Counted from the stretch's first letter, positions 16,262 through 24,661 are shown. The stretch is DNA of 64,000 bases from Candidatus Ribeiella danica (GCA_016717335.1 JADKFS010000001.1:1860001-1924000); one strand, 5' to 3'. Program-made: numbers and translations. The notes: generated from the letters alone by a model not told the origin.

Positions 16262-17689
16262 ATGCGCCGAACCAAGATTGTGGCCACGATCGGCCCGGCC
16301 AGCAGCAGCCCCGAGGTGATCGAGCAGCTGATCGCCGCTGGGATGGACGTGGCCCGGTTGAATTTCTCGCATGGGACCCATCCCGAGCACGCCCGGCGAA
16401 TCGCGCAGCTGCGCGAGAGCGCGCGCAAGGCCGACCATCCGCTGGCCATCCTGCAGGATCTGCAGGGGCCGAAGATCCGCACCGGCAATCTGGTGGACGG
16501 CCAGCCGGTGCACCTCCGCGCCGGCGACACCTTCACAATCACCACGCACGAGGTCGCCGGGACAGCCACGCGCGTCAGCACGACCTATGCGGCGCTGCCG
16601 CACGATGTCAGCCCCGGCGACCGAATTCTGCTCTCGGATGGACTGATCGAGCTGCGGGTGACCGAGGCGAGCGACGACGAGGTGCACACCACCGTCGTGT
16701 TTGGCGGCGAGCTGCGCGAGCACCAGGGGATCAACCTGCCGGGCGTGAACGTCAGCGCCCCGGCTCTGACCGACAAGGACATCGCCGACCTGGAGTTTGG
16801 GCTGGCGCAGGGCGTCGACTACGTGGCGATCTCTTTTGTCCGGCGCGCCGCCGACCTGCAGGACGTCAAGACGCGCATCCAGGCCGCGGGCAAGAACACG
16901 CCCGTGATCGCGAAGATTGAGAAGCCCGAGGCGCTCGACGACCTGGCGGCGATCCTGGAGCTCGCCGACGCGATTATGGTCGCGCGCGGCGACCTGGGCG
17001 TGGAGATGCCGGCTGAGCAGGTGCCGCTGGTCCAGAAACAGCTGATCGAGGCTTCTAACGAGGCCGGCCGGCCGGTGATCACCGCCACGCAAATGCTCGA
17101 CTCGATGATCCGCAACCCACGGCCGACTCGCGCCGAGGCCAGCGACGTCGCGAACGCGATCATCGACGGCACCGACGCGGTGATGCTCAGCGGCGAGACC
17201 GCCAACGGCCTCTTTCCAGTCGAGTCGGTCCAGATGATGGCCAAGATCGCCGAGGTGGCGGAGACGAGCGGCCGGCACGCCGAGCACTCAGCCGTGCCCC
17301 AGCTGATCTCGAGCGCGCGGCAGGGCGTCTCCAAAGCGATCAGCGCGGCGGCCTGCGCGATCGTGAGCGTGCTGCCGGTGCGCGCGATCGCGGCCTTCAC
17401 GGTGAGCGGGACAACCGCGAGGCTGGTGTCGAACCTGCGGCCAACGGTGCCGATCCTGGCGTTTACGCCGTCGGAGTCGGTCTACCACCAGCTCGGGCTG
17501 GTTTGGGGTGTCACGCCGATCATGTGCGAGTACGTCGACCGGCTGGACACGCTGGGCGAGCGGGTCAGCAAGATACTCGTCGCGCGGGGCTTCGCGCAGC
17601 CGGGCGACTCGGTGGTGGTCACCGGCGGCCACCCGATCGCGGCGCGCGGCGCGACCAACTTCGTCAAGGTGCAGCAGATCCCGGAGTAG
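16262..17689 (+). CDS. pyk: Pyruvate kinase
   Basis: Last ATP-forming step of glycolysis (phosphoenolpyruvate + ADP to pyruvate + ATP). The 475-residue protein has the N-terminal barrel start RRTKIVATIGPASSS, NFSHGTHPEH, the substrate-binding KIEKPEAL, the signature IMVARGDLGVEMP with the metal-binding Glu, and the C-terminal allosteric domain with AFTVSGTTARLVSNLRP. All hallmarks are intact and the length is normal. GAGGGGGTGG lies just before the ATG. It stands alone between a heptamer element and a short intergenic gap before tatA. Confidence 0.97.
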   Translation: MRRTKIVATIGPASSSPEVIEQLIAAGMDVARLNFSHGTHPEHARRIAQLRESARKADHPLAILQDLQGPKIRTGNLVDGQPVHLRAGDTFTITTHEVAGTATRVSTTYAALPHDVSPGDRILLSDGLIELRVTEASDDEVHTTVVFGGELREHQGINLPGVNVSAPALTDKDIADLEFGLAQGVDYVAISFVRRAADLQDVKTRIQAAGKNTPVIAKIEKPEALDDLAAILELADAIMVARGDLGVEMPAEQVPLVQKQLIEASNEAGRPVITATQMLDSMIRNPRPTRAEASDVANAIIDGTDAVMLSGETANGLFPVESVQMMAKIAEVAETSGRHAEHSAVPQLISSARQGVSKAISAAACAIVSVLPVRAIAAFTVSGTTARLVSNLRPTVPILAFTPSESVYHQLGLVWGVTPIMCEYVDRLDTLGERVSKILVARGFAQPGDSVVVTGGHPIAARGATNFVKVQQIPE

Positions 17690-17801
17690 CCTTACCATGA
17701 TCTCATTTGCTCCTCATCTTGAGTTTATCTGAGCGTAGTATGCTGACTGCATAAGAGTAGCAGTGTGGTGCGATACGTATCGACAAACCGAGAGGCGCAT
17801 C

Positions 17802-17978
17802 ATGGGCGATATAGGTATTCCAGAGCTGCTGATCGTACTGGCGATCGTGATCGTCGTCTTCGGCCCTGCCCGCATCGCCGGGGTTGGCAAATCGCTTGGC
17901 CAGGCGATCCGCTCATTTCGAAGTGAAGTGCGCAGCGAGAGCGAGCCGCCATCGAGCGGGGACGAGAAGCCGATCTGA
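17802..17978 (+). CDS. tatA: Sec-independent protein translocase TatA
   Basis: Pore-forming subunit of the twin-arginine translocon. The 58-residue protein has the N-terminal helix IPELLIVLAIVIVVFGP, the FGP hinge, the amphipathic helix (GKSLGQAIRSFRSEVRS) and an acidic tail. The start is taken at 17802, since GAGAGG is 6-7 bases upstream and this gives a standard TatA N-terminus; an upstream in-frame GTG at 17763 would add 13 unlikely residues. No tatC is in the window. The rigid family pattern makes the call firm. Confidence 0.92.
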   Translation: MGDIGIPELLIVLAIVIVVFGPARIAGVGKSLGQAIRSFRSEVRSESEPPSSGDEKPI

Positions 17979-17993
17979 TAATTCTCACCTTCT

Positions 17994-18035
17994 GTGGGGC
18001 CGCGCTGATCCTACGGTGGATGAGCGCGGCCCCAC
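17994..18035 (+). terminator. Hairpin terminator candidate after tatA
   Basis: GTGGGGCCGCGCT (17994-18006) pairs perfectly over 13 bases with AGCGCGGCCCCAC (18023-18035), 15 bases after the tatA stop. There is no T tract, so it may stabilise the mRNA end rather than terminate. Confidence 0.5.
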
Positions 18036-18126
18036 ATCTCCACAGGTGGGGTACAGGGGCGAGTATGGCCAGCAGGCTGGTGCCGGCCACAAGAGGTTGC
18101 TCGCCAACACCAAAAGAGCGGGAGAT

Positions 18127-18162
18127 AGCGCAGCCCCCGGCGTCATTGCCGGGGGCTGCGCT
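18127..18162. terminator. 15-bp stem hairpin between convergent genes
   Basis: AGCGCAGCCCCCGGC (18127-18141) pairs perfectly with GCCGGGGGCTGCGCT (18148-18162) around the loop GTCATT. It sits 11 bases beyond the stop of the minus-strand gene and between the convergent tatA and 18174-18503, the usual position of a bidirectional terminator. Confidence 0.6.
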
Positions 18163-18173
18163 GTTGCGCAGCC

Positions 18174-18503
18174 TCAGAGCACCATGCCGCGCCGGACCTC
18201 GCGCGGGTCGCAGATCATCCCGCCGTAGCGGCGCACGACTGTGGAGAGAGCCACGCGAACCGCCACCTGCGCCTGCGGAGTATCCTGCGCGCCGGTGCCA
18301 TCCACCAGCGCCTCGCCGCGCACGGGGTCGCCAGCATGATAGACAATGCGCAGGTCGGCCCGGCCAAAGACGTGCATGGGGTAATCCCAGCGCTCGTCGG
18401 CGGGGAGCGTATGGCGGTAGACGAGCCCGAGCGCGCTGAGCGTGTCGCACATCTCCTGGAGCGACGGCGCCGTCTCCAGGTAGGCAAACAGATTCGTGCT
18501 CAT
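18174..18503 (-). CDS. Hypothetical protein of 109 residues
   Basis: No family recognised. The sequence is soluble, with an N-terminal helix-rich part (MSTNLFAYLETAPSLQEMCDTLSALGLV) followed by a beta-rich region with conserved-looking aromatic and charged residues (WDYPMHVFGRADLRIVYHAG) and a C-terminal RYGGMICDP segment. The start at 18503 is preferred because AGGAAAGG lies about 9 bases upstream; the ATG at 18614 would add 37 low-complexity residues. Third-position GC is high and in line with neighbours, so it is probably a real gene. It is convergent with tatA and stands alone. Confidence 0.65.
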   Translation of the reverse strand: MSTNLFAYLETAPSLQEMCDTLSALGLVYRHTLPADERWDYPMHVFGRADLRIVYHAGDPVRGEALVDGTGAQDTPQAQVAVRVALSTVVRRYGGMICDPREVRRGMVL

Positions 18504-18649
18504 CGTCGAGACCTTTCCTGCTGCCCTCCCGGCAGCCGTCTCCGTTGATTGAATCGAGGGGGTGCAGTGCGCCAGTGAGGGGGGCATTGTACTACGTTTT
18601 GTGCGCGCTCGCATGGATTATTCTGTGATACGGATCACCCTCGTTCGTG

Positions 18650-18728
18650 GTTGTGGCGCGGCGGCAAAGCCGCCGCGCCACAACACAAAGAAACCCCCGC
18701 CCCTGGCAGGGGCGGGGGCAGGGGGTGA
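18650..18728. repeat. Double GC-rich palindrome, copy A
   Basis: Two adjacent hairpins: a 16-bp perfect stem with AAA loop (18650-18665 with 18669-18684, core GGCGCGGCGGC) and an 11-bp stem CCCCCGCCCCT/AGGGGCGGGGG with loop GGC (18694-18704 with 18708-18718). On the minus strand the second is followed by TTTCTTTG, so it can end transcription of the exported protein gene at 18743. A related pair with the same GGCGGCAAAGCC core occurs at 38306-38346. Confidence 0.75.
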
Positions 18729-18742
18729 GGCCAGGGTAGATG

Positions 18743-20017
18743 CTAGCAGTTGGGCGTCCAGAAGCTGTTCGGATCGCCGCAGCTCTGGGTATCCGGCGGA
18801 GTGACCTGCGGGCCGGCGCTGCCCTGCGCGCCGTCGATATTGGTCGGGCCGCCGAGCGTGCCGTCGCCGAAGTTGGTCTCTTCCACAAAGGGCGCGGCCG
18901 GCTCGGGCGGCGAGTCCAGCGGCACACCTTCAAACGTCCCACCCTTGACGTCGAACTGCGCGATCACCAGGCGCCCGCTGTCGACGCCGCTGGCCGTCAG
19001 GCTGTAGCGGCCGAGCGGCAGGCGCTCGTCGATCCCAATCTCGGCGTAGAAGTCGCCGTTGCCGTCCGCCACCTGCGTCGGCAGGCCGCGCACCGAGCCA
19101 TCCGGCAGGGTCAGCCAGACGCCGACCGGCTCCCACTGCGAGAACAGCGTCCCCGAGACGGCAATCGCGTCGCCGTTCTGCCTGGTCGCGGCCGGGAACG
19201 GGTAGGCGACGCGCAGCTGCGCCCAGCCGCTCGGCGTCGACGTGCGCCCGCGCAGCTCGAAGGGCGCGAAGACCTGGTAGTGGCTGGTGAGGCCATAGGC
19301 GGTGAAGGTGTACTTGCCGGTCTGGTGGACGCTGGTGAACGTGAAGGTCGACTCGAAGTTGCCGGCGTCGCTGGCGACCTGGGTCGGGTGGCCGATCACG
19401 CTGCCGTCGGGCTGGGTGATCCAGACGCCGACCTGCTCGTTCGGGTAGAAGCCGGCGCCGTGGATGTTGATCAGCGAGTCGTGCTCGGCGAACGCGTCAA
19501 AGGTGCCGTTCTTCCAGACGGCCAGCTTGGCCGGGCTGGCAGCCGGCGGGGCGCTGGGGCGCGCCTTGACGACGAAGAAGCCCACAGCGGTCTGGCCGCT
19601 ATTGTTGCCGTACGCGGTCATCTGGTAGCAGCCGTAGGGCCACTTGTTGGTGATCGGGTAGTCGAAGTACAGATCGCCGGCAATGTCGGTCTGGAAATCG
19701 GTGGTGAAGTTGGTCGGCATGTTCACGACGCCATCGAGCAGCAGGGCCGCGAGCGGGCTGAAGATCTGCCCGTCGGGGAAGCTGAACGTCACCGTGACCG
19801 GCTCGCGATCCCAGAACCCGTGCAGCTCCGAGCCGAAGTAGCCATCCTGGTAGTCGGCCTGCGCCTGGCCGCCGGTGCGGTCGCAGGAATCGGAGGTGGA
19901 GCCGTGCACAATATAGACCGCGGCGGCCGACGAGCGCTGGGCGTACCCCACGGCGATTAGGCCGATCACCAGCGCAAAGATCAGCGCAAAGCGGCGCCGT
20001 CGCAGTGTTGGAAACAT
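18743..20017 (-). CDS. Exported protein with three beta-sandwich-like repeats
   Basis: Function unknown. The 424-residue product begins with a signal peptide (RRRRFALIFALVIGLIAVGYA, cut near AQRSSAAA). Three related segments recur: EPVTVTFSFPDGQIF (about 72), EQVGVWITQPDGSVIGHPT (about 195) and EPVGVWLTLPDGSVRGLPT (about 300), each followed by a G-N-F/D-F-x-S/A strand and a G-x-Y-x-x-T-A-x-G closing strand. This looks like tandem immunoglobulin-like domains of a surface protein. Two Cys near residues 45 and 130 and two at the C-terminus may form disulfides. GAGGAGG is about 9 bases before the ATG. Confidence 0.7.
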   Translation of the reverse strand: MFPTLRRRRFALIFALVIGLIAVGYAQRSSAAAVYIVHGSTSDSCDRTGGQAQADYQDGYFGSELHGFWDREPVTVTFSFPDGQIFSPLAALLLDGVVNMPTNFTTDFQTDIAGDLYFDYPITNKWPYGCYQMTAYGNNSGQTAVGFFVVKARPSAPPAASPAKLAVWKNGTFDAFAEHDSLINIHGAGFYPNEQVGVWITQPDGSVIGHPTQVASDAGNFESTFTFTSVHQTGKYTFTAYGLTSHYQVFAPFELRGRTSTPSGWAQLRVAYPFPAATRQNGDAIAVSGTLFSQWEPVGVWLTLPDGSVRGLPTQVADGNGDFYAEIGIDERLPLGRYSLTASGVDSGRLVIAQFDVKGGTFEGVPLDSPPEPAAPFVEETNFGDGTLGGPTNIDGAQGSAGPQVTPPDTQSCGDPNSFWTPNC

Positions 20018-20313
20018 AGGCCTTGTCCTCCTCGTTACAAAAAACCGAATCGCGCCCTAGAGGTATGCCGCGAGGTTTCTCGGATGCGACTCCTGCAGAG
20101 CGTAGGCACCACGGCCCGGCGCACAGCCACATCCGGCGCGCTGCCGAAGATAAATGCCGCCGCTTCGCCGCAGAACGAGCGCGGGCGAGCGGCGAGAAGT
20201 GAATCCGGCTTTCTGGTACAATAGGCCGGATCTCAGACACTAATCTCAGCAGCGTATCAGGAACCTGTCATCTAAATCATAGATCGAAGTCAAAGAACGA
20301 CCTAGATCGGTAC

Positions 20314-20342
20314 ATGACGCGAAGATGACACTAATGTATAAG
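20314..20342 (+). promoter_or_regulatory. Promoter candidate for 20356-22059
   Basis: ATGACG at 20314-20319, 17-base spacer and TATAAG at 20337-20342. Transcription would start around 20349, only some 7 bases before the ATG at 20356, so that gene may be nearly leaderless. The rest of 20018-20355 holds no gene I can support. Confidence 0.4.
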
Positions 20343-20355
20343 AGTTGTAAAGACT

Positions 20356-20565
20356 ATGTGGCCGAAGTACTACCTCCTGACGGCCGTGCTGGCTCTGTCC
20401 AGCGGCGCGGCCCCCGATGACCCGGTCGCGCGGCTGTCGGCCGGCCCGATCATCGGCCTGATCCTGGCGATCGTGGCGAGCTCGCTCGCGCTGGGGATCG
20501 CCTTTGGCGTGCGCCGCCGCATGGACCAGATCGCCGGGCCGCCGCCCGACGACGAAGAGGACTGA
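20356..20565 (+). CDS. Small single-span membrane protein
   Basis: 69 residues. A hydrophobic N-terminus (YYLLTAVLALSSGA) resembles a signal or first helix, followed by a clear membrane helix (AGPIIGLILAIVASSLALGIAFGV, about residues 29-52), a basic RRR and an acidic cytosolic tail ending DDEED. No family recognised. It ends 12 bases before the lipoprotein metallopeptidase and is probably co-transcribed with it. No ribosome site is visible upstream, consistent with the short leader predicted from the promoter position. Confidence 0.55.
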   Translation: MWPKYYLLTAVLALSSGAAPDDPVARLSAGPIIGLILAIVASSLALGIAFGVRRRMDQIAGPPPDDEED

Positions 20566-20577
20566 GGGCCGGCGGCG

Positions 20578-22059
20578 TTGGAGATCAGCGGACGCCGACC
20601 CCGCAAGGTCACCCTGGCGATCCTGGCGCTGATCGCGCTGGCCGGCTGCGCCCAGGCGCCCGGCGCAGCGCTAGGGCCTCCGCCGGCCACGCAGGCGCTA
20701 CCGCCACTGCCATCCCCAAGCGTGCCGGCGCGCACCGATCCGCCACCGACCGCGACCGAGCGGCCCCGGCCAACCGCACCCGCGCCAAGCCCGTCGCCAA
20801 CCGCTGCCGCGACGGCGACGCCAGCGCCGAGCCCAGCCGGCACACCAGCGCCGACTCTGGAGGGCGACCTGGTCGCGCGCACAGAGCGCCTCGACATCTA
20901 CCGGCTCAATGGGAGCGTGCCGATCACGGCAGTGCTCGACCTAGCCCCCCAGATCGAGCGGGCGATCGACCGAGTCGGCGCGCGGATGGGCGCGCGGCTC
21001 AGCGGGCGAGTCGCGCTCCGGTTCGAGCCGCCGCAGCAAGGCCCCTGCGCGATCCGCGGCCTGACGCTCTCGCACCAGCGCACCATCCGCATGTTCTACG
21101 GTCCCACGACGACGCCGGCGCGGCTGCTGCCGATTGCCGCGCACGAGCTGGCGCACCAGCTTCAGCACGACTACTACGGCTGGGCGGCGCACCAGCGCTC
21201 CGACACGATTCTGCTGGAGGGGCAGGCGACCTGGGCCAGCGGCGACTACGCGATCGGCGCGGACGGGCGGCCGGAGTGGGCCAGCCGGGCGGAGCAGGCG
21301 CTGGACGCCGGCGAGCTGCTGCGGCTGGACGCCGACCTCGAGGCCGACTGCCACACGACGACCCGCGGCGCGGCGTACACCGGGTGGGCCGCATTTGTCG
21401 CGTTTCTGATGACCCAGGGGCGCGAGCGCTTCGATGCCCTGTACCGCAGCGGCGGCGGCCACACGCCCGGCTCGGCCGACTACGACGGCGTCTACGGCAA
21501 GTCCCTGGCCGAGCTCGACCAGGAGTGGCGGGCCTGGCTGACCGTCCAGCGCGCCGCCGGCTCGTCACGACAGCCGCGCCGGCGTACAGGCTCGCTCAGC
21601 GCGGCTGCAGTCGGCAGTCGGCGTTCAAACGTTCAAACGTTCAAACGTTCAGCGTTCAGCGCTTGGCAGTCGGCAGTCGGCAGTCGGCAGTCGGCAGTCG
21701 GCAGTCGGCAGTCGGCGTTCCAACGTTCCAACGTTCCAACGTTCAAACGTTCAGCGTTCAGCGTTCAACGTTCAGCGCTTGGCAGTCGGCAGTCGGCGTT
21801 CAAACGTTCAAACGTTCAAACGTTCAGCGTTCAACGTTCAACGCTTGGCAGTCGGCGTTCAGCGCTTGGCACTGAACTTGATGTATGCGCAGAGAGAGCA
21901 GCGCATTGTGTCGTGCAAGATCCAGACGCTCCTACAAGTTCGAGATCGGTTCGACAGGTACGGTGTAGGATGGGCGAAAGGTCAATAGATCGGCCCTGCG
22001 CACGAAGGCCCGCCGCGGCCGATTTTCGACAGGCGCGACCCACCAGCTCAGCGTTATAG
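20578..22059 (+). CDS. Lipoprotein with HExxH metallopeptidase domain and repeat-derived C-terminus
   Basis: Surface lipoprotein, peptidase MA-like. The TTG start (GAGGG upstream) gives a lipobox LAGC with the acylated Cys at residue 24, a P/T/A-rich linker (30-95) and a domain with zinc motif HELAH at 189-193 and a downstream Glu in LLEGQATWASGDY (about 213). The domain ends near WLTVQRAAG (residue 328). From about residue 340 to 433 the frame runs through 7- and 8-base repeats and yields a low-complexity tail (SRQSAVG/KRSNVQTF motifs), followed by a further 60 residues of atypical sequence. The original stop was probably lost when the repeat arrived (inference). Confidence 0.72.
   Translation: MEISGRRPRKVTLAILALIALAGCAQAPGAALGPPPATQALPPLPSPSVPARTDPPPTATERPRPTAPAPSPSPTAAATATPAPSPAGTPAPTLEGDLVARTERLDIYRLNGSVPITAVLDLAPQIERAIDRVGARMGARLSGRVALRFEPPQQGPCAIRGLTLSHQRTIRMFYGPTTTPARLLPIAAHELAHQLQHDYYGWAAHQRSDTILLEGQATWASGDYAIGADGRPEWASRAEQALDAGELLRLDADLEADCHTTTRGAAYTGWAAFVAFLMTQGRERFDALYRSGGGHTPGSADYDGVYGKSLAELDQEWRAWLTVQRAAGSSRQPRRRTGSLSAAAVGSRRSNVQTFKRSAFSAWQSAVGSRQSAVGSRQSAFQRSNVPTFKRSAFSVQRSALGSRQSAFKRSNVQTFSVQRSTLGSRRSALGTELDVCAERAAHCVVQDPDAPTSSRSVRQVRCRMGERSIDRPCARRPAAADFRQARPTSSAL
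21607..21875 (+). repeat. Compound heptamer/octamer repeat array
   Basis: About 265 bases made of CAGTCGG units (7 bases; longest run near 21667-21720), GTTCAAAC and GTTCCAAC units (8 bases) and a mixed GTTCAGCGCTTGG spacer repeated several times. It is the longest array in the window and lies within the 3' end of the metallopeptidase frame. Both unit types recur alone elsewhere (for example 14.0, 25.0 and 54.3 kb). Confidence 0.9.
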
Positions 22060-22167
22060 CGCGCACCGGGAGAGATCTAGCGGGCCCCGCTCAGCCGTAT
22101 ACTGATATGTAACGAATCGGCGTCGATAAAAGACAATATTGTTGATAAACAATTACAGGAAAAGAGC

Positions 22168-22977
22168 ATGGTCTACGCGACAAGACGATTCGAGTTTTCG
22201 GCGGCGCACCGCTACTGGCGCGACGACTGGAGCCCCGAGCAGAACGAGCGCGTATTTGGCAAATGCACCAGCCCGTACGGCCACGGGCACAACTACACGC
22301 TCGACGTGACGATCAAGGGCGAGCCCGACCCGGTCACCGGCATGATTATGAACTTGGTCGATCTGAAAGCGATCGTGGGCCAGGTGCTGGAGGAGTTCGA
22401 CCACAAGCACCTGAACGAGGACACGCTCTACTTCAAGCAGCGCATCCCGACGACCGAGAACATCGTGCGGGTGCTGTGGGGGCTGATCGCGCCGCGACTA
22501 CCGGCGGAGGCGGCGCTGGCGCGGCTGCGGCTCTACGAGCTGAACGACCTGTGGGCCGAGTACGATGGCGCCGACCAGGCGAGCTTCAGCCGGTCCTACA
22601 GCTTCTCGGCGGCGCACCGGCTGCACGCAGCGACGCTATCGGACGAGCAGAACCGCGCGATCTACGGCAAGTGCAACAACCCGAACGGGCACGGGCACAA
22701 CTACACGCTCGAAGTCACGGTCGGCGGCGCGATCGACGGCCAGACCGGGATGGTGATCGACCTGGTCGAGCTGGATCGCACAGTGCGCGGGGTGCTGGAC
22801 GGCCTCGATCACCGGCACCTCGACCGCGAGATCGCCGGATTCGCCGACCAGACCTCCACAGCCGAAAACATCGTCGTCTACCTGTGGGGCGAGCTGGCGC
22901 CGCCGCTAGAGGGCAAGCTCCAGTACCTGAAGCTTTGGGAGACGAAGAACAACGTGTTTGAGTATAGCGGGAAGTAG
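22168..22977 (+). CDS. Tandem-duplicated 6-pyruvoyl-tetrahydropterin synthase/QueD family protein
   Basis: Converts 7,8-dihydroneopterin triphosphate to 6-pyruvoyl-tetrahydropterin, or to a carboxy product in queuosine synthesis. Two PTPS domains are fused in 269 residues: the first at 1-130 (FSAAHRYW, GKCTSPYGHGHNY, MIMNLVDLK), the second at 140-265 (FSAAHRLH, GKCNNPNGHGHNY, MVIDLVELD). Each keeps the zinc His residues and the catalytic Cys. The C-x5-HGHNY spacing resembles animal-type PTPS more than CxxxHGH-type QueD. With folE directly downstream and an SDR next, a pterin role is favoured. AGGAAAAG precedes the ATG; the stop lies within a repeat. Confidence 0.88.
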   Translation: MVYATRRFEFSAAHRYWRDDWSPEQNERVFGKCTSPYGHGHNYTLDVTIKGEPDPVTGMIMNLVDLKAIVGQVLEEFDHKHLNEDTLYFKQRIPTTENIVRVLWGLIAPRLPAEAALARLRLYELNDLWAEYDGADQASFSRSYSFSAAHRLHAATLSDEQNRAIYGKCNNPNGHGHNYTLEVTVGGAIDGQTGMVIDLVELDRTVRGVLDGLDHRHLDREIAGFADQTSTAENIVVYLWGELAPPLEGKLQYLKLWETKNNVFEYSGK

Positions 22978-23063
22978 TCAGTAGTCAGATTTCAGTAGTC
23001 CGCACTTGCGATGTCCAACCACTGCGGAGATTCTCGCTGCCGGCTACCGACTACTGACTACGG
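22973..23063 (+). repeat. Heptamer element with complementary arms between PTPS and folE
   Basis: Left arm GTAGTCA units at 22973-23000 (containing the PTPS stop codon), a spacer of about 44 bases, right arm TACCGACTACTGACTAC at 23045-23061. The arms are reverse complements, and the right arm ends 7 bases before the TTTGGAG ribosome site of folE. Confidence 0.8.
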
Positions 23064-23079
23064 CCATTTGGAGACAACA

Positions 23080-23772
23080 ATGAGTACGAACGGCAACGGA
23101 CACATGACGCTGCGCGAGCGCGCGGTCGGTGAGTTTGACAGGGCGGATCATGCCGACCGGATTGTACCTGGGCGAGGCAAGCTGGAAGGCATGACCTTCG
23201 ACAGCAACGAGCAGGTCGAGGAGGCCGTGCGCACGATCCTGACGCACATCGGCGAGGAGCCCGATCGCGAGGGGCTGCTGAACACGCCCAGCCGCGTGGC
23301 GAAGATGTACGCCGAGCTGACGGCGGGCTACCGGGTCGATCCCGAAGCGCTGATCAACGACGCGATCTTCAGCGTCGACTACGACGAGATGGTGATAGTC
23401 AAGGACATCGACTTCTACAGCTTGTGCGAGCATCACATGCTGCCGTTTATGGGCCGCGTCCACGTCGCCTATGTCCCGAACGGCAAGGTGATCGGGCTGA
23501 GCAAGATCCCGCGGATCGTCGAGACGTTCGCGCGCCGGCTGCAGGTGCAGGAGCGGATGACCGTGCAGATCGCCGACTTCATCGACGCGGCGCTGCACCC
23601 GCAGGGCGTGGCGGTGGTGGCCGAGGGCATCCACATGTGCTCGGTGATGCGCGGCGTCAAGAAGGCCAACGCCAAGATGATCACCTCGGCCATGCGCGGC
23701 GTGTTCCGCAGCGACCCGAAGACGCGCGCCGAGTTCATGGGGCACGTGGACCGGACGCACGACCACGAGTGA
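23080..23772 (+). CDS. folE: GTP cyclohydrolase I
   Basis: First step of folate and pterin synthesis: GTP to 7,8-dihydroneopterin triphosphate. The 230-residue protein has EPDREGLLNTPSRVAKMY, the zinc and substrate motif SLCEHHMLPFMGRVHVAYVP, GLSKIPRIVETFARRLQVQE and the C-terminal GVAVVAEGIHMCSVMRGVKK with the third zinc Cys. All zinc ligands (Cys, His, Cys) are present, so this is the zinc-type FolE. GGAG 7 bases before the ATG at 23080 decides the start; the ATG at 23011 would place repeat DNA in the coding region. Confidence 0.97.
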   Translation: MSTNGNGHMTLRERAVGEFDRADHADRIVPGRGKLEGMTFDSNEQVEEAVRTILTHIGEEPDREGLLNTPSRVAKMYAELTAGYRVDPEALINDAIFSVDYDEMVIVKDIDFYSLCEHHMLPFMGRVHVAYVPNGKVIGLSKIPRIVETFARRLQVQERMTVQIADFIDAALHPQGVAVVAEGIHMCSVMRGVKKANAKMITSAMRGVFRSDPKTRAEFMGHVDRTHDHE

Positions 23773-23790
23773 GCGGGACAAGGAGACCGG

Positions 23791-23860
23791 GAGACAAGGT
23801 GACAAGGTGACAAGGTGAGATTATTCGCGATCTCTCACCCCCTCACCTTGTCACCTTGTC
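23791..23860 (+). repeat. Octamer element with complementary arms between folE and SDR
   Basis: Left arm: GACAAGGT repeated three times with a final GAG (23791-23820). Right arm: CTCACCTTGTCACCTTGTC (23842-23860), its reverse complement. Folded, it forms a stem of about 20 base pairs ending 5 bases before the GGGAG ribosome site of the SDR gene. Confidence 0.85.
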
Positions 23861-23877
23861 ATTTTGGGAGTAAAGCG

Positions 23878-24576
23878 TTGAAGGTTCTTATCGTCATTGG
23901 GGCCTCAAAGGGCATCGGCCGGGCGACGGCGTTGGCGCTGGCCGATTCGGGCAGCCACCTCGTGCTGGCCGCGCGCGATGGCGTCGCGCTGGAGCAGGTG
24001 GCCGCCGAGGTTCGTGCGCGCGGAGCGGAGGCCACCGCCGTGCCCTGCGACGCGACCGCCGAGCCGCACGTGCGGCGGCTGATCGACACGGCCGCGGGCG
24101 TGTCCGGGCGGATCGACGTGCTGGTCAACAGCGCCGGCGGGGCGGTCGTCGCGCCGCTTGAGGAGCTGACGCTGGCCGACTGGGAGCAGTCGCTGCGGGT
24201 TGGGCTGACCAGCGTGTTTCTGACGTGCAAGCACGCCGCGCGCCACATGCCGCAGGGCGGGCTGATCGTCAACGTCGCCTCGGTCGCGGCCCGGCAGCCG
24301 TTCCCAACCTGGTCGGCCTACGTCGCCGCGAAGCACGGGCTGCTGGGCTTCTCGGGCGCGATCCGCGAGGAGCTGCGCCCGCGCGGCATCCGCGTGACGG
24401 TGGTGCTGCCGGCCGCGACCGACACGGCGCTGTGGGATGCGCTGCCGGGCGAGTGGAACCGCGCCAACATGCTGCGGCCGGAGGATGTCGGCCGGGCGAT
24501 CGCGCAGCTGGCCGCGCAGCCGGCCTACATGGCGACCGAGGAGATCGTGGTCGGGCATGTGGCCGGGCGACTGTAG
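23878..24576 (+). CDS. Short-chain dehydrogenase/reductase (SDR), sepiapterin-reductase-like by context
   Basis: NAD(P)H-dependent oxidoreductase. Nucleotide-binding IGASKGIG at residues 7-14, NSAGG near 83, catalytic Ser (NVASVAA), Tyr and Lys (SAYVAAKHG) are all present in 232 residues, the normal classical-SDR size. The start is a TTG at 23878, with GGGAG 7 bases upstream; the ATG at 23815 would translate the repeat element. Sequence alone does not give the substrate. Its place after PTPS and folE fits reduction of a 6-pyruvoyl pterin side chain; a general 3-oxoacyl or sugar reductase is the alternative. Confidence 0.88.
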   Translation: MKVLIVIGASKGIGRATALALADSGSHLVLAARDGVALEQVAAEVRARGAEATAVPCDATAEPHVRRLIDTAAGVSGRIDVLVNSAGGAVVAPLEELTLADWEQSLRVGLTSVFLTCKHAARHMPQGGLIVNVASVAARQPFPTWSAYVAAKHGLLGFSGAIREELRPRGIRVTVVLPAATDTALWDALPGEWNRANMLRPEDVGRAIAQLAAQPAYMATEEIVVGHVAGRL

Positions 24577-24581
24577 GCAGA

Positions 24582-24661
24582 TACCAGCAGTCAGTAGTCG
24601 GTACCATCGCGCTCGATGGGTTACAATGATACTGATTACTGATTACTGACGACTGACTACG
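24582..24661 (+). repeat. Heptamer element with complementary arms between SDR and Rieske gene
   Basis: Left arm CAGCAGTCAGTAGTCGGTA (24586-24604), right arm units TACTGATTACTGATTACTG plus ACGACTGACTAC (24629-24660), partly complementary. The right arm ends 5 bases before the Rieske ATG. Confidence 0.75.
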
